From an uncultured Pelagibacteraceae bacterium (GTDB lineage Bacteria > Pseudomonadota > Alphaproteobacteria > Pelagibacterales > Pelagibacteraceae): a stretch of 64,000 bases of DNA. Shown in pieces: positions 31,278 through 41,992 of the stretch. Within the stretch, counting starts at the first letter, position 1; every line of letters begins with the position of its first letter. Location: the NCBI GenBank assembly GCA_902572605.1, contig CACGGD010000003.1, forward strand, positions 1 to 64,000. Direction: 5' to 3'. The notes beneath the pieces were generated by a model. The model was not told the DNA's origin, searched no databases, and saw only the letters and a list, made by a program, of their open reading frames with translations. Made by a program: the position numbers and the translations under genes.

Positions 31278-34160
31278 TTAAAATTTTCCTATAACCTTTT
31301 CTAGTATTTCATTTTGCTCTGCAAGATGTTTTTTTAGATATCCACTTGCTGGTGATGCTGCAGGTTTTCTACCAATATAATTAACTTTTTTATTCTCAGC
31401 TTTTACATATCTCAAACTCCACTGAATATAGTTTCTTACAGTGTTCCACGCTCCCATATTTTGTGGTTCTTCCTGGCACCAAAAAAATTCAGATTTTTTT
31501 GTAAATCTTTTTAACTCTTTAGCAAGAGTTTTTACTGGAAATGGATATAATTGTTCTATTCTTATAATAAATATATTATTATTTTTATTTTTTTCACGTG
31601 CCTGAAGAAGATCAAAATATATTTTTCCAGAACACATAACTACTTTTTTTATTTTCTTATCTTCTGCAAGTTTTATCAAATCGCTTTTCTTAAAGTCAGC
31701 GTGATCGTTTAAGACTCTATGAAAAGTATTCTTTTTAGTGAAATCTTCAATATTAGATGTACACATCTTATTTCTTAATAAAGATTTTGGAGTCATAATT
31801 ATTAAAGGTTTTCTAAAATCTCTATGAATCTGTCTACGCAAAGCATGAAAATAGTTTGCCGGAGTAGTACAATTTACCACTTGAATATTTTCTTGGGCAC
31901 ATAATTGTAAAAATCTCTCTAATCTAGCTGAGGAGTGTTCAGGACCTTGACCTTCATAACCATGGGGTAATAGCATGACTAAACCATTAGCTCTAGCCCA
32001 TTTTCTCTCTGCTGAAGCAATAAATTGATCTATAATAACTTGTGCTCCATTTGCGAAATCTCCAAATTGTGCTTCCCAAATAACGAGTGTGCTTGGCTCA
32101 GATAAAGCATAACCATATTCAAAACCTAGCACTGCCATTTCTGAGAGTAAACTATCTATTACTTCAAATTTTTTTTGATTTTTAGAAATATTATTTAAAG
32201 GTATGTATTTGTTTCCATTCAACTGATCTTTAAGCACAGAGTGGCGTTGACTAAAAGTACCCCTTGCAGAGTCTTGTCCAGAAAGTCTAACTGGATATCC
32301 TTCATCTAATAAAGTTGCAAATGCAAGGTGTTCTGCTGTTGCCCAGTCAAAACCTCTTCCAGTTTGGAACATCTTTTTTTTGTTTTCAAATATTTTTTTT
32401 AGTGTTGGATGAGCGTTAAATTCTTCAGGTATAAATGTTATTTTTTCCCCAATTTTTTTAATTTTCTCTAAAGGAACTCCAGTGACTCCTCTTTTATCTT
32501 TGCCTCTTTCAGGTTTAAATCTTGACCACACACCTTCGTACCATTCTAACTTAGGCTTATATTCTTTGGCTGTTTTAAACTGTTCCTCAAGAAGATTTTT
32601 AAATTTTGTCTTCATATTATTAAATTCTTCTTCTGAAATAACACCTTCTTTAATTAATTTTTTTGCATAAATATTAAGTGTCGTAGGATGTTTTTTTATT
32701 TTTCTATACATAGTTGGTTGGGTAAAGGATGGTTCATCTCCTTCATTGTGGCCAAACCGTCTATAACAAATCATGTCTACCACGACATCTTTATTAAACT
32801 TTTGCCTATAGTCTGTTGCAATTTTTGTACAATGAGTTACTGCCTCCGGATCGTCAGCATTAACATGTAATATTGGTGCGTCTACCATTTTCGCTAAATC
32901 TGATGGGTAAGGTGAAGAACGAGCAAACTTAGGACTCGTAGTGAATCCGATTTGATTATTAACAATAATATGTATCGTTCCTCCGGTATTATGGCCTGGC
33001 ACCCCAGACATAGCAAAACACTCCGCGACTACTCCTTGGCCAGCAAAAGATGCATCTCCATGAATTAAAACTGGAATAACTTGTCTTCTTTTTTCATCTT
33101 TATGAAAAAATTGTTTAGCTCTAGTTTGACCTAATACAACTGGATTAACTGCTTCGAGATGAGAGGGATTATCTGTTAAAGATACATGAACTAAATTACC
33201 GTCAAATTCTCGGTTTGAGGATGCTCCTAAATGATATTTTACATCTCCAGTGGAGTCAGAACTGAAAGACGCATATTCACCTGCAAACTCATTAAACATT
33301 CTTTTATAAGATTTTTGCAAAACATTGGCTAAAATATTTAATCTTCCTCTATGAGGTTGACCAATTTTAACTTCTTTAAAACCTAGGTGACCTCCTCTTT
33401 TTATAATTTGTTCCAATGCGGGGATCAATGCTTCCCCTCCATCAAGTCCGAATCTTTTAGTCCCTACAAATTTAACAGCTAAAAATTTTTCAAATCCTTC
33501 TGCTTGTATAAGCTTATTAAGAATTGCTATTTTTCCGTTGTTTGTAAATCTTAATTGATTTTCCTCTTTTTCCATTCTGTCTCTAAACCATCTCTTTTCT
33601 ATAGGATCTGAGATATGCATATATTCAACTCCTATGGTTGAACAATATATCTTTTTAAAGAAAGTGAGTATTTCATTAACACTTGAAAAGCCTCCACGCA
33701 TATACTTCCCAACATAAATTTTTTTATTATAGTCCTTTTTTTCAAAACCATGATCTGCCGGATTTAAATCTTCAAGATATTTTCTTTCCATCATTCCCAA
33801 TGGATCCAAATTGGCGATAAGATGTCCTCTAATCCTATACGCTCTTATTAAAGCTATAGCTTTAACAGAGTCATCTGTGGATACTAGATCGTTTTCTAAT
33901 TCTCTATTTTCATCGACTGAGTCTTCTTCATTAAAATTTATTTTTTTGTTTTTTCTTTCTGGTGACCAACTTGGTCCTTGTAAATCCTTGTAAATAAGTT
34001 TTTGTTCATCACTCAGTCCTTCAAAAAATTTTCTCCAACTTTCTGGTATCGATTTTGGATCAGAAAGATAATCAGCATAAAATTCATTTATAAACTCAGA
34101 ATTGTTACCGACTAAAAAAGAGGTTTTTTTGTAAGTTGTATTATTTTTTGATGATGACAT
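31278..34160 (-). CDS. sucA: 2-oxoglutarate dehydrogenase E1
   Basis: 960 aa; GQPHRGRLNILANVL, HGDASFAGQGVVAE, LPHGYEGQGPEHSSARLERFLQL. Confidence 0.98.
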   Translation of the reverse strand: MSSSKNNTTYKKTSFLVGNNSEFINEFYADYLSDPKSIPESWRKFFEGLSDEQKLIYKDLQGPSWSPERKNKKINFNEEDSVDENRELENDLVSTDDSVKAIALIRAYRIRGHLIANLDPLGMMERKYLEDLNPADHGFEKKDYNKKIYVGKYMRGGFSSVNEILTFFKKIYCSTIGVEYMHISDPIEKRWFRDRMEKEENQLRFTNNGKIAILNKLIQAEGFEKFLAVKFVGTKRFGLDGGEALIPALEQIIKRGGHLGFKEVKIGQPHRGRLNILANVLQKSYKRMFNEFAGEYASFSSDSTGDVKYHLGASSNREFDGNLVHVSLTDNPSHLEAVNPVVLGQTRAKQFFHKDEKRRQVIPVLIHGDASFAGQGVVAECFAMSGVPGHNTGGTIHIIVNNQIGFTTSPKFARSSPYPSDLAKMVDAPILHVNADDPEAVTHCTKIATDYRQKFNKDVVVDMICYRRFGHNEGDEPSFTQPTMYRKIKKHPTTLNIYAKKLIKEGVISEEEFNNMKTKFKNLLEEQFKTAKEYKPKLEWYEGVWSRFKPERGKDKRGVTGVPLEKIKKIGEKITFIPEEFNAHPTLKKIFENKKKMFQTGRGFDWATAEHLAFATLLDEGYPVRLSGQDSARGTFSQRHSVLKDQLNGNKYIPLNNISKNQKKFEVIDSLLSEMAVLGFEYGYALSEPSTLVIWEAQFGDFANGAQVIIDQFIASAERKWARANGLVMLLPHGYEGQGPEHSSARLERFLQLCAQENIQVVNCTTPANYFHALRRQIHRDFRKPLIIMTPKSLLRNKMCTSNIEDFTKKNTFHRVLNDHADFKKSDLIKLAEDKKIKKVVMCSGKIYFDLLQAREKNKNNNIFIIRIEQLYPFPVKTLAKELKRFTKKSEFFWCQEEPQNMGAWNTVRNYIQWSLRYVKAENKKVNYIGRKPAASPASGYLKKHLAEQNEILEKVIGKF

Positions 34161-34193
34161 TTGCTAATACATTTTAACATAAATTTTCAAAAT

Positions 34194-35069
34194 TTAGGCA
34201 TTAAGTTTTTGCAAAAGTGTCTTACCTATATCAGCTGGAGATTTTGATATAGTAATACCTGCAGATTTCATAATCTCTATTTTGTCTTCAGCTCCGCCCT
34301 TTCCACCTGATATTATGGCTCCAGCATGCCCCATTCTTCTTCCAGGGGGAGCTGTTAAACCAGCTATAAAACCCACCATGGGTTTTTTAGTCTTTTCTCT
34401 TTTAAGAAATTCAGCAGCTTCCTCTTCCGCAGACCCCCCAATCTCTCCAATCATAACAATAGATTTAGTTTCATTGTCTTTTAAAAATAGCTCTAAACAA
34501 TCAATAAAGTTTGTTCCATTTATTGGATCTCCTCCTATTCCTATGCATGTTGATTGGCCCATTCCATTAACAGAGGTTTGTGCAACAGCTTCATAGGTTA
34601 ATGTTCCAGATCTTGAGACAATACCTACCGTACCTTTTTTATGAATATTACCAGGCATAATTCCAATTTTACATTCATCTGGAGTTATAATTCCTGGACA
34701 ATTTGGTCCGATTAATCTCGATGAGCTTTTTTTTAATTCTTTTTTTACTTTTAACATATCTAATACAGGTATACCTTCAGTGATACATACGATTAATTCT
34801 ATTTTTGCCTCTACTGCCTCGATTATTGCATTTGCTGCAAACTTAGGAGGAACATATATCATAGTTGCAGTAGCAGCAGTTTGATCTTTTGCTTCTTCTA
34901 CAGTATTAAAAACTGGGAGACCTAAATGTTTCTCGCCTCCTTTTTTTGGTGTAACTCCTCCAACTAGTTTAGTTCCATATTTTATTGCTTGTTCAGAATG
35001 AAAAGTTCCGTGTTTACCTGTAAAACCTTGACAAATAACTTTAGTATTTTTATTTACTAGTACAGACAT
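34194..35069 (-). CDS. sucD: Succinyl-CoA ligase alpha subunit
   Basis: [45 protein letters not shown]. Confidence 0.98.
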   Translation of the reverse strand: MSVLVNKNTKVICQGFTGKHGTFHSEQAIKYGTKLVGGVTPKKGGEKHLGLPVFNTVEEAKDQTAATATMIYVPPKFAANAIIEAVEAKIELIVCITEGIPVLDMLKVKKELKKSSSRLIGPNCPGIITPDECKIGIMPGNIHKKGTVGIVSRSGTLTYEAVAQTSVNGMGQSTCIGIGGDPINGTNFIDCLELFLKDNETKSIVMIGEIGGSAEEEAAEFLKREKTKKPMVGFIAGLTAPPGRRMGHAGAIISGGKGGAEDKIEIMKSAGITISKSPADIGKTLLQKLNA

Positions 35070-36230
35070 CTATTTAATAGCTTCCACAATTTTTTTTGCT
35101 GCATCATTTAAATCCAAAGCTGACAAAATTTTTAAGCTCGATTTTTCTAGTATCTCTTTACCCTCTTTAAAATTAGTTCCTGCAAGCCTTACAACCAAAG
35201 GAACTGATAAATTTATTTCTTTTGCAGCATCAACTACTCCTTGTGCTAGCACATCACAACGCATAATGCCTCCAAATATATTTATTAAAATTCCTTTAAC
35301 ATTTTTATCAGAAAGAATAAGTTTGAAAGCAGCTGATACTTTTTCTTTTGAAGCTCCTCCCCCAACATCCAAAAAGTTTGCTGGCTCTTCACCCTGAAGT
35401 TTTATTATATCCATAGTAGCCATAGCTAGTCCTGCTCCGTTAACCATACATCCTATGGAGCCATTTAGTTTAATATAAGCAAGATCAAATTTACTTGCTT
35501 CGATTTCCGTAGGATCTTCTTCATTTAAATCTCGTAATTTTAAAATTTCTGGCCTTCTAAAAATCGCGTTATCATCGAAGTTCATTTTCGCATCTAAACA
35601 TAATAAATTTCTATCCTTCGTAATTATTAAAGGATTTATTTCAATCAAGGTCGCATCTTTTTCTGTTAAAATTTTATATAGTCCTTGAACCAATTTATAA
35701 GCCTCTTTCTTCTGATTTTCATTGAGAGCAAATGGTGAGATAATTTTTTCTATATCCTTTTGAGATATCTCGTTATTTAATTCAATTTTAGTGGTAATTA
35801 TTTTCTCGGGCTTCTCAGCAGCAACTTTTTCAATATCCATACCACCTTCAGTGCTGCTTATAAATGCAATTTTTGAAGTTTCTCTATCTACAAGACAAGA
35901 TAAATAAAATTCTTTTAGTATTGATGATGCTTCTTCTATATAAAGTCTTTTAACAGTTTTTCCTTCAGGTCCGGTTTGATGGGTAACTAATATTTTACCC
36001 ATCATTTTTTTTGCTTCGATTTCAAGTTCTTTAAGATTTTTTACAAGCTTTACTCCTCCTGCTTTACCTCTCCCTCCGGCATGAATTTGAGCTTTTAAGA
36101 CAAATTCTTGATCTTTAAGCTTAGATATTTTTTCCTTTATTTCACTTATTGAAAGAATTATTTCTCCTTTAGAAACTGGTAAATCAAATTCTCTTAAAAT
36201 TTCTTTAGCTTGATGTTCATGAATATTCAT
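35070..36230 (-). CDS. sucC: Succinyl-CoA ligase beta subunit
   Basis: MNIHEHQAKEILREF; AQIHAGGRGKAGGVK; NIFGGIMRCDVLAQG. Confidence 0.98.
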   Translation of the reverse strand: MNIHEHQAKEILREFDLPVSKGEIILSISEIKEKISKLKDQEFVLKAQIHAGGRGKAGGVKLVKNLKELEIEAKKMMGKILVTHQTGPEGKTVKRLYIEEASSILKEFYLSCLVDRETSKIAFISSTEGGMDIEKVAAEKPEKIITTKIELNNEISQKDIEKIISPFALNENQKKEAYKLVQGLYKILTEKDATLIEINPLIITKDRNLLCLDAKMNFDDNAIFRRPEILKLRDLNEEDPTEIEASKFDLAYIKLNGSIGCMVNGAGLAMATMDIIKLQGEEPANFLDVGGGASKEKVSAAFKLILSDKNVKGILINIFGGIMRCDVLAQGVVDAAKEINLSVPLVVRLAGTNFKEGKEILEKSSLKILSALDLNDAAKKIVEAIK

Positions 36231-36231
36231 T

Positions 36232-37845
36232 TTATTTTTTACAATCTATTACTTCATGTGCTGAAAATCTTTTTTCCTCAAGCGTTTTACTTTTAAAGCA
36301 AACATTCGTAAAGTAATTTTTTATATTGTTGAATTGGATTTCATTATCTTGACCTAATAAATATATAACTTTAATTTTATTTTTAGTAAGGTTCTTGCTG
36401 ACCATATCTTTATAAAATTCAAAATATTTATGGTTTTCAGTAGGGTGAGTATTATTATCCCACAAATACCATCTATTCAATATATTTAGATCTTTATTAA
36501 GTATTGTTGAAATAAATTGATAATGAGTAATTACGATTTTTTTTCTTTTATCATTATCTATTACTTGTAATGCTTTTTTAATTGTTTTTATTTCATTTTC
36601 CGGATTTGGACTAAATTTGCTAATCCACTGCAGACCTCTTAAATTTTTATGAATTTTACTAGCATCAATAGCAAAACTTTTATCAACGAACTCTAAATCG
36701 TGAAATTTTCTATCAATATTATATCTAAAGTGAAATTTGATTGTCGCAAATAAAGCTATAAATACTAATATCCAAATAGCCTTGGAAGGTATATGAGATT
36801 TTAGAAAATTCATGTGTAAAACAGCAGCTAAAATAGGTATTAAACTAAAAATGTAAATTTGGTTGGCTGTCAACAATTGATTGAAGATAAAAGAAATTAC
36901 ACTTAAAATAATTATTAAATTTAAGATATTAAAATTAAAATCATTTTTTTTAAAATTTTTAACTGCTAAAATTGTAAGTGGAAGAAGAAATATATGAATA
37001 AACTTAAATTCTCCAAAAATTCTTTTAATATTTAACTGATCAATTAAACCCAGATATGCTGTTTCACTACTACTAAGTCTTCCCTCTCCTATGGTTAGTG
37101 GAAAAAGAATATATTGGTATAAAAAATTTTCAAACGGTGTATTCGTTGCAATTAAATAAAAAATTAAAAATAAAATACTAGCACAACCTCCTAATATAAA
37201 ATATTTTGAATTATCTATAGCAATAGTTTTCTTTTCTTTTGAGAAGTAAAACAGGGAAAAGATTATCACCAAAAATATAATATAGGCACTTGGTGTTTGC
37301 ATTGAAATAAATGCAAGAAAACAAAATATTGGTAATAAGAACCAAGTACTATTATTTTTGTTCTTGATTGCTAAAAATAATGTAAAAATTGCAATTAAAG
37401 AAAAGATATAAGCATGAATATAAGCAAAAGGCGTACCTGAAACAGGATAGCAAAGCGTGGCAAAACTTATGGTATAAAAAATAGAAAACTTTATATCAAA
37501 ATCAATTTTTCTTAGAAAATAGTAAAAACTTAATGATGCGATAACATTCATTGATGAAGCATGTAATATGTGGCTGCTCCAATTATTTCCAAAAATTAGT
37601 AAAAAAAAAGCTTCCATATAATCTACCAAGAGACCAGTAAAAATCCAAAAATCTCTGATTGGTAACTTGTTCTTTAAAATACTGAATCCAGTATCCATAA
37701 ACCCAAAAGAGTCTATCGGTATAATGCCCAAACTCCCGCTTAACCAATTTATGCATGATGCATAAATAATTATTCCTAGTATTATTGGAAATTCTTTAAA
37801 TACACTTTTTTTAATTAAAAACATTGTTTGAAAAGTACTAATCAA
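36232..37845 (-). CDS. Multi-pass membrane protein, GT-C/ArnT-like glycosyltransferase-like, function unknown
   Basis: 537 aa, many TM segments; DSFGFMDTGFSILKNKLPIRDFWIFTGLLVDY resembles GT-C luminal-loop region; soluble C-terminus. Confidence 0.5.
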   Translation of the reverse strand: MISTFQTMFLIKKSVFKEFPIILGIIIYASCINWLSGSLGIIPIDSFGFMDTGFSILKNKLPIRDFWIFTGLLVDYMEAFFLLIFGNNWSSHILHASSMNVIASLSFYYFLRKIDFDIKFSIFYTISFATLCYPVSGTPFAYIHAYIFSLIAIFTLFLAIKNKNNSTWFLLPIFCFLAFISMQTPSAYIIFLVIIFSLFYFSKEKKTIAIDNSKYFILGGCASILFLIFYLIATNTPFENFLYQYILFPLTIGEGRLSSSETAYLGLIDQLNIKRIFGEFKFIHIFLLPLTILAVKNFKKNDFNFNILNLIIILSVISFIFNQLLTANQIYIFSLIPILAAVLHMNFLKSHIPSKAIWILVFIALFATIKFHFRYNIDRKFHDLEFVDKSFAIDASKIHKNLRGLQWISKFSPNPENEIKTIKKALQVIDNDKRKKIVITHYQFISTILNKDLNILNRWYLWDNNTHPTENHKYFEFYKDMVSKNLTKNKIKVIYLLGQDNEIQFNNIKNYFTNVCFKSKTLEEKRFSAHEVIDCKK

Positions 37846-37900
37846 TAAACTATTTAAATGTACCAGTAAATTGTTTTGATTTATATATTTAATAAAACTT

Positions 37901-38707
37901 ATGTTAAAAATTAAAGAAAAAATTCAGTTTCCGAAAGAAAATAATAGAATGAAATCTATCGCAAATACAAAGATTGCGAGAGAAATCTATTATTCAGGCA
38001 AGTCTAATAATGTTAAATTTTTATTAAGTAAAAGATTTGGATGGATGAATCAATTCATTAAAGATTCTGAACATGGAATTGAAGTTGGATCAGGAGCAGG
38101 ATTTTCAAAAGATTTCATTAAAAATAAAAACTTTAAATTAACTGACTTAGGTAACGATGAACATTTAGATTATAAAAACATTGATGCACAAAATACAGGT
38201 TTTGAAGCAGATAGTTTAGATTTTGTCATTGCTTCAAATATGATTCATCATATTCCATACCCAATAAAATTTTTTAGAGAAATGAATAGAATTTTAAAAA
38301 ACGGAGGAAGACTAATCATTTTTGAATCTTATTGCTCTATTTTTTTTCAGTTAGCTACTATGATAATGAAACATGAAGGATTTGATTTTACTTTAAATGT
38401 TTGGGATGAAAAAGAACCTAAAAGTGATGAGAGAAATGCTTGGCATGGAAATATAGCTGTTCCACATTTAATCTTTGATGACCGTTCTAAATTTTATAAA
38501 GAAATAGGTAATTTATTTGAAATAGAATATGAAAAATTGACTGAGTGTTTAATCTTTATAAACTCTGGGGGTGTAACATCAAAAACTGCTTGCATCCCAA
38601 TGAATAATTTTTTTTTAAACATATTACATAATATTGATATTTTTTTAGTTAAATTTTTTCCAAAAATCTTTTGTATGGGCAGAAGAATAGTTTTGAAAAA
38701 AAAGTGA
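37901..38707 (+). CDS. SAM-dependent methyltransferase (class I)
   Basis: 268 aa; GIEVGSGAGFSKDFI motif I, LDFVIASNMIHHIPYPIKFFREMNRILKNGGRLIIFE. Confidence 0.82.
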   Translation: MLKIKEKIQFPKENNRMKSIANTKIAREIYYSGKSNNVKFLLSKRFGWMNQFIKDSEHGIEVGSGAGFSKDFIKNKNFKLTDLGNDEHLDYKNIDAQNTGFEADSLDFVIASNMIHHIPYPIKFFREMNRILKNGGRLIIFESYCSIFFQLATMIMKHEGFDFTLNVWDEKEPKSDERNAWHGNIAVPHLIFDDRSKFYKEIGNLFEIEYEKLTECLIFINSGGVTSKTACIPMNNFFLNILHNIDIFLVKFFPKIFCMGRRIVLKKK

Positions 38708-38725
38708 AATTATTTAATATTTTTT

Positions 38726-39685
38726 TTATTTTAACGATGGATCTATTTTTTGGGCATTTTCGAATAAATCTCTGACTGTTTGAATAGATTTTTCAAAATT
38801 ATCCTTTTCTTGTGGAGTTAACTCTAGCTCTACAACTTTTTCAACGCCTCCAGAACCAATGACAACTGGCACTCCAGCATATAAATCTTTCACGCCATAC
38901 TCACCATTAAGATAAGCTGCACAAGGAAGTTGTTTTTTTAAATCTTGTAAATAACTTTGAGCCATTTCCACGCCTGAAGCAGCTGGTGCATAAAAAGCTG
39001 AACCTTTTTCTAAATACTTGACAATTTCAGCACCGCCTTTTTTTGTTCTTTCAATTATTTGATCAATTTTTTCTTTCTTAATTTTTCCTTCTTTAATTAA
39101 TTCATTAATTTTTTTTCCTTCTACTTCAGTTAACCCTAGCATCGCCACCATGCTGTCCCCATGACCTCCTAATACAAATGATTTTATCTTTTTAACTGGA
39201 ACTTTAAGCTCTTCAGAGAGAAAATAAATAAACCTAGATGAGTCTAGTATACCAGCCATTCCTACTATTTTATTTTTTGGAAAGTCTGAATATTTTTGTA
39301 AAGCCATAACTATTACATCTAGTGGATTAGTAATACATATAACAAAAGCATTAGGAGATGTTTTTTTTATTCCTTCAGCAACTTCTTTAATTATCTTAAG
39401 GTTAATTCCCAGTAAATCATCTCTAGTCATTCCTGGTTTTCTAGGCACTCCTGCAGTTATAATAATGACGTCAGAGTTTTTTGTATCTTCATAATTATTT
39501 GTGCCTAATAAGTTGATATTGAATCCATTTACTGGAGATGATTGAGCTATATCCAGAGCTTTTCCCTTTGCTAACCCTTCAGCAACATCAAATAAAACCA
39601 CATCACCTAATTCTTTTAAAGCAATTAAATGTGCCAATGTTCCTCCGATTTGTCCAGCTCCAATCAAAGTAATCTTTTTTTTCAA
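38726..39685 (-). CDS. mdh: Malate dehydrogenase
   Basis: 319 aa; [53 protein letters not shown]. Confidence 0.97.
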   Translation of the reverse strand: MKKKITLIGAGQIGGTLAHLIALKELGDVVLFDVAEGLAKGKALDIAQSSPVNGFNINLLGTNNYEDTKNSDVIIITAGVPRKPGMTRDDLLGINLKIIKEVAEGIKKTSPNAFVICITNPLDVIVMALQKYSDFPKNKIVGMAGILDSSRFIYFLSEELKVPVKKIKSFVLGGHGDSMVAMLGLTEVEGKKINELIKEGKIKKEKIDQIIERTKKGGAEIVKYLEKGSAFYAPAASGVEMAQSYLQDLKKQLPCAAYLNGEYGVKDLYAGVPVVIGSGGVEKVVELELTPQEKDNFEKSIQTVRDLFENAQKIDPSLK

Positions 39686-39697
39686 TACATCTCCTAA

Positions 39698-41191
39698 TTA
39701 TTTCATAGTTGGCATTATAAATTCTGGATCTGATCTTAACCCAGATGGCCACCTAGAAGTTATTGTTTTAAGTTTAGTGTAAAATCTTACACCCTCTGGA
39801 CCGTGCATATGTTGATCTCCAAACAAAGATCTTTTCCAGCCACCAAAACTATGAAAAGCCATAGGCACTGGTATTGGTATATTAATCCCTACCATACCAA
39901 TCTTAGCTTTATTTGAAAATGTTCTTCCAGAGTCCCCATCCCTTGTAAATATGCTTACACCATTTCCAAATTCATGATCATTGACTAATTGTAATGCTTC
40001 ATCAAAATCTTTAGCTCTAATAACGGACAAGACAGGTCCAAATATTTCTTCTTTGTAAATTCTCATATCCTTTTTTACATGATCGAATAAGCAACCTCCG
40101 ATATAATAACCATTTTCATATCCTTGGATCTTGAAATTCCTACCATCAACTATTAATTTAGCACCCTCTTTCACTCCAATGTCTACATAATTTTTTACTT
40201 TGGCTAAATGATCTTTAGTAACCAGAGGTCCCATTTCAGATTGTTTATCCATACCTGGACCAACTTTCAAAGCTTCTACTTTCTTAGCTAAAGAACTTAC
40301 TAATTTATCTCCTATTCCTCCCACAGCCACTGCAACAGATTGAGCCATACATCTCTCGCCTGCTGAACCATAAGCAGCTCCCATCAAACCGTTTACAGCT
40401 TGATCTAAATCGCAATCAGGCATAACAACACAATGATTTTTTGCTCCTCCTAGGGCCTGAACTCTTTTTTCATTTTTAGCACAATTTTCATATATATATT
40501 TTGCTATAGGAGTTGAGCCCACAAAACTCATAGCAACAACATCTTTGTTCTCTATTAATGCATCTACTGCCTCTTTGTCTCCATTTATGACATTAAAAAC
40601 TCCATCAGGTAGACCTGCTTCTTTTAATAGTTCTGCTAATTTTATTGAACATGATGGATCTTTTTCTGAAGGTTTTAGAACGAATGTATTTCCACATGCT
40701 ATTGCCATTGGAAACATCCACATTGGAACCATCGCTGGAAAATTAAATGGAGTTATGCCTGCACAAACACCAAGTGGTTGTCTTATTGACCAACTGTCAA
40801 CACTTGTTCCAACATTTTCTGTAAATTCTCCTTTAAGCATTTGAGGTATTCCACATGCATACTCAACAACTTCCAATCCTCTAACTAAAGATCCTTTAGC
40901 ATCCTCGTACACTTTACCATGTTCTGAAACAATAATCTTTGTAAGTTCATCAGAATTTTTTTCTATTAGTTCCTTGAATTTAAACATAATCCTTGCTCTT
41001 TGAAGTGGAGGGGTGTTTGACCACATTTCGAATGAATTTTTCGCATTTTCTACGGCTTTATTAACATCTTCCGATGTTGCTAATTTAACTTCTGCACTTT
41101 GTTCTCCTGTAGCTGGATTAAAAATTTTATTTTTTCTGCCTGAATTGCCGGAATAATTTTTACCGCCAATAAAGTGTTCTATTAATTTCAT
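39698..41191 (-). CDS. mmsA: Methylmalonate-semialdehyde dehydrogenase (CoA acylating)
   Basis: 497 aa; FNFPAMVPMWMFPMAIACGNTFVLKPSE, GSAGERCMA, FGGWKRSLFGDQHMHGPEGVRFYTKLKT. Confidence 0.95.
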   Translation of the reverse strand: MKLIEHFIGGKNYSGNSGRKNKIFNPATGEQSAEVKLATSEDVNKAVENAKNSFEMWSNTPPLQRARIMFKFKELIEKNSDELTKIIVSEHGKVYEDAKGSLVRGLEVVEYACGIPQMLKGEFTENVGTSVDSWSIRQPLGVCAGITPFNFPAMVPMWMFPMAIACGNTFVLKPSEKDPSCSIKLAELLKEAGLPDGVFNVINGDKEAVDALIENKDVVAMSFVGSTPIAKYIYENCAKNEKRVQALGGAKNHCVVMPDCDLDQAVNGLMGAAYGSAGERCMAQSVAVAVGGIGDKLVSSLAKKVEALKVGPGMDKQSEMGPLVTKDHLAKVKNYVDIGVKEGAKLIVDGRNFKIQGYENGYYIGGCLFDHVKKDMRIYKEEIFGPVLSVIRAKDFDEALQLVNDHEFGNGVSIFTRDGDSGRTFSNKAKIGMVGINIPIPVPMAFHSFGGWKRSLFGDQHMHGPEGVRFYTKLKTITSRWPSGLRSDPEFIMPTMK

Positions 41192-41215
41192 AGTGATAAT
41201 TGATTAAATAAGCTT

Positions 41216-41992
41216 TTAGCTTGTTGCAAGCATTTTTTTTATAGAACCAATTGCTTTTGCTGGATTCAGACCTTTTGGACAAGAATTAGCACAATTCATT
41301 ATTGTATGGCATCTATAGAGCTTTAATTCGTCAGCAACTTTTTTTAATCTTTCTTTTTTTTCTTCATCTCTACTATCACTTATCCATCTATAAGCTTGAA
41401 GTAAGACTGCAGGACCCAAATATTTTTCACCATTCCACCAATAACTAGGGCAAGATGTAGAACAGCAAGCACATAAAATACATTCGTAATATCCATCAAG
41501 TTTTGATCTATCTTTCTGTGATTGTATAATTTCTTTTTTTTCCGTATCTGTTTTTGAGGTTTTTAACCACGGCTGAATTGACTCATACTGTTTATACAAA
41601 TTACTCAGATCTCCAATTAAATCTTTTACAACTTTTAAATGAGGTAATGGATAAATATTTAGCTCTCCTTTAATGTCACTATGAGATTTAATACATGATA
41701 AAGTATTAATTCCATCAACATTCATAGCACATGAACCACAAACGCCATGAGCACAAGATCGTCTAAAAGTTAGAGATGAGTCAATTTCATTTTTAATCTT
41801 AAAAAGAATATCTAAAACTTTTGGTCCACAGTTCTCCATATCAACTTCAAAAGTATCTATTCTTGGATTTTGTCCATCATCTGGATTCCATCTATAAACA
41901 TTTACTTTTTTAATATTTTTAGACTCTGTTTTGTTTTTGTAATATTTGCCTTTTATAATTTTTGAGTTATTAGGAAGAGAGAATTGAGCCAT
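41216..41992 (-). CDS. sdhB: Succinate dehydrogenase iron-sulfur subunit
   Basis: [56 protein letters not shown]. Confidence 0.98.
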   Translation of the reverse strand: MAQFSLPNNSKIIKGKYYKNKTESKNIKKVNVYRWNPDDGQNPRIDTFEVDMENCGPKVLDILFKIKNEIDSSLTFRRSCAHGVCGSCAMNVDGINTLSCIKSHSDIKGELNIYPLPHLKVVKDLIGDLSNLYKQYESIQPWLKTSKTDTEKKEIIQSQKDRSKLDGYYECILCACCSTSCPSYWWNGEKYLGPAVLLQAYRWISDSRDEEKKERLKKVADELKLYRCHTIMNCANSCPKGLNPAKAIGSIKKMLATS

